Assembly: GCA_963402885.1 (NCBI GenBank)
Contig: OY727098.1
Span: 9,534,717 to 9,598,716, forward strand
From: Antedon bifida
Taxonomy: Eukaryota; Echinodermata; Crinoidea; Comatulida; Antedonidae
Direction: 5' to 3'
Length of the DNA stretch: 64,000 nt
The notes under the pieces were generated by a model, which saw nothing but the letters and a program-made list of their open reading frames with translations, made no database searches and had not been told where the DNA came from. The translations under genes were made by a program, and so were the position numbers. Position 1 is the stretch's first letter. The number at the start of each line of letters is the position of its first letter. Below, one piece after another: positions 26,101 through 35,100 of the stretch.

Positions 26101-29100
26101 ATTTTATATTGTTTAATTATAAAAAGTTATGTCAGCTTCAATTAAGCACTCTTGTAAAACAACAAGTATCTACACCACCACAATCTTACTAATGCTAAAC
26201 GGTTATTAAAGCGCTTTTTGGGGAGGATCAACAGAAACACATCGGAAGTATTTCGATGGCAATTCAATTCTGTATTACTTCCTGAAAAAACGACTTTGGA
26301 AAACGATTCTATAAACTTCACTTTTGTGATTGACAACAATAATACAGTAATATTAATATAAGGCCTGCTAACATCACTTATAACTAGTAACTAACCACAG
26401 ATTTTTCCATATCTTATAAGACTTATATACTCCTGTGGTTTGTATACTAGAACAAAATCTTTTCAATATAGTCCTATTGTTAGTCAACTAAACAATAGAT
26501 CTACAATACCAATATTTGGTCATTGGATTCATAAAGAAGGTCACACAAACTATTCAAGTATGTGGATATATTTCTGACATAAACAGTTAAATAAATTTTA
26601 TATCATAATTTTGATGAGCATTTATTACATCACCAATATAACTTTTAAAATTGTGGACATTACAGTATCTTACAAAACAAGCATACGTAACATGTGATAT
26701 TAAAAATAAAAGCATTTTGTTACTTTTTGTGTTCTCCCCTTAAGGGGGAAGGGGAATATTTTGGTTTATCCAGGTTAGCTAGCCAACACAACCATTGGTT
26801 TGTTTATTCAGAAGCGGAATATAATAATATTAAAAATCACTATATTTTAAAGCAATGAAAAATATGGAATTAATTATGCAAATACAAGTATAGCATGAAT
26901 CCAATTCAGTTGAACTTTAATATAGGCTTGTGTGTAGTAGACTGAATATTTAGTGTAATTATGTTATTTGTTTGTAATGAGTCTAAACTTGTTTATCACA
27001 TGTCTCGGAACAGTGATGTATGATATTATTAGCAATAGTATAGCACAACAATTGCATTCACTAAGTGCAATTAACCATTATATAATCATCTTGTTTATGC
27101 CAATTTTCTCATCATAATTATTGCCTAATTAGGCAACTGTGACAATCTTATTTTTGTTGTGAAAATTAAACATGTGTTAATGCACTTGAGCTATATATGA
27201 ATATATTGTTCCCAACCAGAGATGAGAGGGATTATTAGTATTACTGTTCTCTGTACACTTTTGAGACAAAGATATTTCAGAGTTATTAAAAATTTATTTT
27301 AGAGAACAATTGCATATTTTTACAAAGACATTTTGCTTTTTCTTATCAAATTTCAGTTAAAATATATTTTTGAGGTATACAGTATTTTAGTACAATGTGT
27401 TATGCCTTATATGGAATGATATTTTATGCTATTATGGAATGAAAGATTAATGACAGGGTGTTGATTCTAAATGAAGCTGTTGGAATATATTAGCATCCAT
27501 TATACATAATGAGGACCTATTTCTGATGATGTGTGTCAGCAAATAACCAGTTTAATATTGTGTGAATAAATTACTCCCATTTTCATTGCAGTAGAAATGA
27601 GGACAAGTTGTGAAATTTCTAAAAGATAATGATTGAATAAACCAAGTCAATGTGACACTCAATATAATACTGTAGATATACTGCCTCTTACACAGTACAT
27701 AGGGTCACCTATATCTAGGTGAAAGTTCTTTATCAATTTGAGCATCCAAGGTTGTAATGTATTATGTGGCATTATGGATTATGTAACATTAATAGGTATT
27801 ATGTTTTAATATTTTGGAAATGCTATTTTAAATTAAGCAGTTCAATTTGCCAGTTTAGGTTGCTTTGAATTTGATAAATAAAACATTTAAGATATTTATA
27901 TTTATATTGAACTAAAATAATATAGTATTATGTAATACTACGTTGTTTACCAATTTGTAATTATTGAATGATTGTAATAAGATCTTAAATTGTTCATTCA
28001 GTTAGTAAGTAATTTGATACCAAAGATGGATTTATGATATAATACAAATATGTTATGCCCCTGGGAAATAGACATATGTCTTTTATAATAACCACAGTAT
28101 TCTCATGGGACATTTGGGACTTTTCAGAGCCTTGTACCCGAAGATGTTATGTTTTCCTCATAAAACTGTTTTTTTTAAATAAAAAAAGTTTCCAACTGCA
28201 GCAGGGAATAATCGGTGAACCGCGAGTAACCACATTTCACGGCAGTTACATTAAGTGACTATTAAACGGTGAAAATAATCCAGTTAGTAGTTGTGTTGAG
28301 GCTTTGATCCACACCGGCTTCTAAAAACCATTCAAACACAAGCAGAAAAGAAACTGTATATGTTGAAAGACAGTGAATAACCTTAACCTAGAAATAGTTG
28401 TTTTTATGCATAGATCTGGGCATAATTGTCTTAAAATCATTTGGTACAGGGTGGTATAGATGTGAAAATATTGTAAATTCAACTCAAAAAGTGCTTTTTT
28501 TGTGTGTGCATCGCTGAGCATTCACTGACGTTCTTTAGAGACAAAACTTTACTCAGTAGAACTTGTTAAATAATCCTATTTTATAATGCTTTGTTTGTTT
28601 CTCTTTAGTTTTATTTTGTACGTAGTACAATGAACTGAACTTAAACTGAATAAATGATAAGAACATTAAAAATACCCAGGAAAGAAAAATTAGCATTCAG
28701 AATATATATGCTAAATAACCAAAAGCTTTGCAAAAGATTTTTCCATTAAAAATTAATATCTACAATAATGTAGTCAGTATTTTTTTATCCACTATCATTC
28801 ATGCATATTATGAACATTTTTATAATAAATTTGTCTGTAATTTTTTTTAACTATAACAAATAAATCAATTTCGTTCCTAAAATTACTTAATTTTCAGTGC
28901 ATCTCCGGCAGTTTAGAATTTGTTCTGTGCCTGTTAATTGATAATATACTTTTATATATTAACATTTTTTATAGTTAAATTACTGGTAGTAAACTCTCAA
29001 GTATTTACATACGGTTACAAACCAAAATATTTTTCAATTGTTGTTTGTTTTTGCAGACCAACTCACACTTTCCTTCTATAAAGATGATGATCGTATTACA

Positions 29101-32100
29101 AAAGAGGTCCGCAGGGAAAGAATCATCATTACTGACAAGAACTTCTGTGGAATTGATAGCGGACACCATTACCATGGCAACTCGTACATTACCACAGTCG
29201 TGTGTGTGGATCAGATTATCGCTTTGTCATTCTACTGTTCATCAACACAATTACAGTGGTATCATAGAATAAAACACAGCTTAAAGAGTCGTAAGTTATC
29301 TTTGTCTATACTATGAATTAGGTAGGTTGAAGTAAATGTTAAACATTAATCTTATTTCACAGCATACGTCTCGTAAGTAAACAAACTTAGATGTGTCAGA
29401 GTTTTCAAACTTTTCAAACTATGAAAAAGTGTCGAAACATGTGATGCAATTTGAGAACTAATAATAATAGACTAAGTTATCTTTAACAACTCTACAGTAA
29501 ATACAATGTTGAAAATAAAACTTTTTACAGGTAAGTTAATATACCACAGTACCACTTTTTGTGCATACTGTTAAGTATTGTTTATACATGGAATAATTCA
29601 GTAATTAATACTAATTTTAACAGAACAGAAGAAACAGAACTCTTCCGTGCTAGTGTTAAGGCAAACAAAAAATCTAGATACAAATAACAATATTTGTCAC
29701 GCAATGTCTGTAACAATTAATATTAATATAATTCATATTTTTTTATTGTTTACAGTTATTGAATATAAATGTAGAGTAGTTATACCAAACCGAGGCAAAT
29801 TGCCAGCAGGCCCGGCTATGTTGTACTTTTTTGACAACCATTTTGCTATTACGTCAGAAGTACCAATACGCCTACATGGATCATGGTATTTAGAGGACCT
29901 CCAGTGTTATGGAACTATAGCTGGAGGGCTTTTGTTTGAAGCAAAACATAAGAAACGAGGTATACTGAGAAATTGCTTAAAATATTAAAAGATACCTATC
30001 GATTATTGAAAACATGATTTAATTTTATACATTACAAATTAATTATACGTAATCACATAAATGATCACATTATAATGATTTATAGATATTTTCTTCCATT
30101 ACATTTGACAGTGAAACAACCTTTAAAAAAACATAAAAGCAAAACAAAGGCTTTTAATAGTGGAATTACAAATACAGAAATTGAGTAAATATAATGTCCT
30201 AAATGTTACTGAAGATGAACAAATGTAGTTGGAAATATTGAATTATTGTGACTTTCCTCATTTTTTAGATTATCATTTATTTATACAAATTAGGCTAAAT
30301 GAGAACATAAGTAAAATGAGTTTTTTCTGTGAATTTCTTTTCAGGGTTTAAGTACGTTTTAATGACTAATCAAGCAAATGATCTAAAATGTCATTTTGAT
30401 GCTGCTTTTAATACTTGGTTACCAAATCGGTGGTCTCATCTTTCTAGTACATGTAAGTATGATTCATTGTGTGAATCACAAATACATTATACATATTACA
30501 ACCCCAGTGTTCCTAAATATGAGTTCAATGTAGTGTTAAAACATATATACATATATTTCCCTCAACAAGAAAGTGTCCCTTAATAGGAGTGTCTACTTTA
30601 TGGTAGTATCCACTTTATGGTAGCGTCCCCTTTATAGAGGAATAGAGGTGTTCCAATTATAGAGGAATATGAGTTTCCCTATATATTAGTATCTCTTTAT
30701 AGGGATGTCCCTCAATTGAAGTGTCCCAAATGTAGGGTTCTGTATTGGGATTTATTTTTCTGAAACATAAACAGTTGATAGAATATATTAAGATTAATAT
30801 AAGAGAATATAAATCACAAATGCATTCTATTATGAACTTGTTATTTTATTTCATTTCAAAGATAAACATTTATTATTTTGTTTTTCTAAAATTCATTTTT
30901 ATATTTTGCTATAATTATTAAACTTGTCTATAGATAAGGGCAAGGCCATAACATTTCATATGCATATATTACATATTAAAGCAATAAAAATTTATTTTTA
31001 ATTAGGAACAAAAGAAATAGATTTGAGAAAGAATAACATGGCGATAAAAACGACTTAACCTTGATATTTCTTTGCAATAAACATGTGTTCTATTGTACTT
31101 ATGCTGGTATTTAGATAACTGTTTTTGCATTTTATATTATTTTAAGGGGAATGACTATATGATGACGTTGGTTATAATGCGTCATGTACAGTGCATTGTC
31201 ACATTCCCCCTTTTTGATAGAGTAGGACATTTGATATATTGATCCTAGATGCAAGTAGATTTACAAACTTAAAATACATACATAACACATATGAGTATGA
31301 AACTGGGATTAATTTTTCTAAACAAAACAAAATATATTTAGACATAGACAAATGGAAATCTATGTAATAATTATTATAGACAGAATAATTGACCACTACC
31401 AGGGATTACCCTAGCTCCCAGACCACCACTCTGTTTCTCTTTTCTGTGTCCTTTATATTTTGCATCCAAATGTACTACTGTTATTATTATAGGACAAGTT
31501 TATTTTCTTATCAGAAGTGACAATTTCATATACTATATTCTGCCATTGTAGTACATTAGGCTTTAATTGTAATGGCCATAACACTCAGTTTTGTTTTTAG
31601 GTCTGATAGTAAAAAATGACATTCAAAACATCTAGTCAGCACTTTATTTTCCATTTAGATTTTAGCTGTCTGTTTTAAAGATCAAAACACAATAATGCCA
31701 ATGCATGCGGCACAAATTACTGTCATTATGGCACAGAAATCGTATCTATAATTATGACGGTAAAGTGGATATTTAGCTGTTTGCGGATGTTTTTCAGTAG
31801 TTTAACAGTGATGACATTGGCATTAAAACGATAGTGGCATGTCAAAACCAGTTTGTAATTTTTTACTGTGGTTTACAGACACAAGACAAAATTGTAAAAA
31901 GTGTTTCTATCATTATAAAACAATTTTTTATAGAATATGCCATTTAAAAAAATGTTTTAGTTTTGTTGTTGTGTTTTTGTTGTTTTATCAATGGATTTCA
32001 TTGTAATCAAACACAAAGATTCAATTGTACGACTACAGTAATTGTAACCTTCTAAATTCACTACACATTCAAGTAAACAATACTTAAACAGGATACAAAT

Positions 32101-35100
32101 AACTAGAGTAAAACAATACGATTAGTTTGTACTAATGCCTAAATCCTGTGGGATAAACAATACAATCTCACTAGTGAGCCCAAATCATACACAACAAATT
32201 CCAGGCTTTATTTTTCCAATTTATATATTTTATAGTATAATTGTATGCGAGAAATTCAATTCATGTACTGACATACATAATCCTCTTATATCTGCAAATG
32301 CATTGGCTATGTTGGCTAGATTTTTGCATACATAATGTATTGTGTTATTGCAGCTAGTAAAGTTGGTTAGCCCATATTCTGTGACAACAACAGCTGCTAT
32401 TTAACTTCTATTGTAGATCTAAAAAGCTTAAATAGAATTAGAACATTTACTCAGCAGCTTTATTACCTATTATGTAATATATTTTAATTTTTTGTGATAA
32501 TAACTTTTCAAAAAATACACATAAAATAATAATACATTATTTGCATATTCATTTTATATAATATTCAACATTTTATAAACATTTTTTAAACTTGTACATG
32601 CAGCCTTGAAAAAAAAAGCTACAATAACATTTGACAAACCCTTTGTTGATTTTTTTTTTTAAGTTGAGAAACATTAAGGTTAAAATTTAAGATTAAAATT
32701 TATCATCATTTTAAACTCACAATAACAATTCAATGTACCTTTATTGTCCTGAATAATTAAAGAAATTATTTCTATGTATTTACTAATCTCCTTATCTTGT
32801 ATTAATATTGTAATAAATTTCTTTCTCAACCAACTATCGTGTGTATTAAAATATTTTCTTCTTTCCTGCAGTGTCAATTTGTGATGATCATTTCACGAGA
32901 CATCGAAGTGCTACCAACAATTCAGCCTATTCACATGGTGCTCAAGATTCCAATAACCATAGAAATAATGACGGCCATGATGGCACTGGTGCTAGCAGTA
33001 GTTATTATCAAACATCAGGTGTGAGTCAAGAAGAAGGAATGGGTAGTGGAAGTATACATGAGCCTGTAAGCTCTACTTGTAGCTCAAGCAGTGGTACACC
33101 AGTGAAATCATCATCTCAGAATGGAAATACAATAAGTGCATTACACAACACTGAACATTTGTTTAATGGTAAAGAATGTAGTCAGGAATCTGGAATAGAC
33201 ATGCATATATTACCAGTTGTAGCACAAGATGCTGAAGTTGATGAAACAGCAGGTCTTCCTTACAAGGAACGATTGTATGAAGTTATGGCTTCTTTTAAAA
33301 ATCTAAGACATGTAACTACTTCAAATTCAAATATGTCACAAACTGTACATGTATTTCCATCCAAAAATGATTCCGTTCACCATAATATGTATGTGAACAT
33401 GGATGATTTACCAGAGGACGAGCGAATTGCTCGATTGAATGACAAACGTTATCTGCAAGAAAAGGATGCAGAATTACTTGAGCGTGTAAAAAGAGAATGT
33501 AAAAGTCCTGAACTAGAAAGAAACTCGAAATTAATCACACCAAAATATCAAGGACTTCAAACGAACGATGATCAAACACAAAAGACTGATTCTCTTAATG
33601 TGCAATATGTAAAATCTTCAGAAGTACCCTCACATCTTCAAGAGCATGTGGATACATACATCCTGATTCCAGGGATTATTCCACAAACTGGTGCAGCATC
33701 CTTGCCAGCAATTGAACCTCCTCCACTTGGACCTAAGCCAAATAAAAACAAATGTGATATCAAACCAGAGCTTGGACCTAAACCTGCGGCAATTAGACCT
33801 CCCGAGTTAGGTCCTAAACCGATTCCTGGTCCTAAACCTGGTCATGGGCCAAAACCAGAATTAGGACCAAAACCAGAGTATTGTGCGTTTCCAGAAGTAT
33901 TTAGTAAAGATAGTACATTGCCGGAATTAGGACCAAAACCAGAGTATGGTGCATTACTTGAATTAGGACCAAAAACAGACTATAGTAAATTTCCTGAATT
34001 AGGACCAAAACCAAGATCAGAATTTATGCAAAAATCAGAGTCAGGTGTTCAGGAGGAAATACCTGAAATTGGACCTAAACCAGTTAATCAGTGGAATAAT
34101 GAGGTTCCAGAGAGTAAAACATCAGATAATTCAAAAGAAAATGATATTGACAATTGTGAATCAAATGTCTGCATACCTGCTCCCTTTGAACATGATAATT
34201 TGACTATACCAACCACTGCAATTCTTCTTTCTCAAACTGTTCAGTCTGACACGCATGAAATAATCCAGGATAAAGAAGCTCCCAATTTAAATGTTGCCAA
34301 GATATCAAAATCTAAGAAACAAAAACACTCTTCTCCGAAATCAAAATCAAAACGTAATTTTATGAGAGTTCGTTCAGGCAGTCTCAAGAGCAAACCGGAA
34401 AGTTATGACAAGCCAATCTATCGGAATCGTTCTGCTAGTGTTATGGCTTTCCAGTTTGATCAATTTGATGGTGGTTCATCATCTTCAAGTCTGCCCTCCC
34501 CAACTGAAACATCAACGAACTTTGAGTTTTTACCTCATAAACCATCTGTTGATCTGAATGCACTGATTGAAGTAGATAGCAGTGAAATTAAAACTGAATC
34601 GGAAATTGGTAACATTCCAGAAGAAATGCCTCTTTTAACACAAGTTCCTGTTCCCCCTCTACCACCAAAATCGACAAATTCACTAAAATCTCGTAAAGCA
34701 CCTCCACGACCAGCAAAACCAATTAAACATGGAAATCCATTTATGGCAGCTGATGTTCAACCGGCAATTCCGCCAAGGAAGCGTTGCCAAACAGAACCTT
34801 CCTATGCTATGTCATCTAGTGATGGTTTTTTATTAATGGATCCAAGCTCAAAAGGAGATGATGGCTATGCTCTTATGAAACCAGCGTATCTAGACAAAAT
34901 CCAAAATACCAGTGACACAACATATCATAGCCCATCATTATCACCTTTAAAAAGTACTTTAGATGCTACTGTACCAGGTTCAATTAAAACCACTGGATCT
35001 TTTTCGCATAAATTTTCATTTAATGTGGTGCCAAATAGTCCTATACATACATCTGTTGATGTAGAGACTACGATATCAAGTAAACCACAACTCAAACGAT

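Noticed and set aside
26150..26360. Plus-strand protein-like frame without ATG
   Set aside because: Unrecognised, short, and opposite to another open frame; not enough to call an exon.
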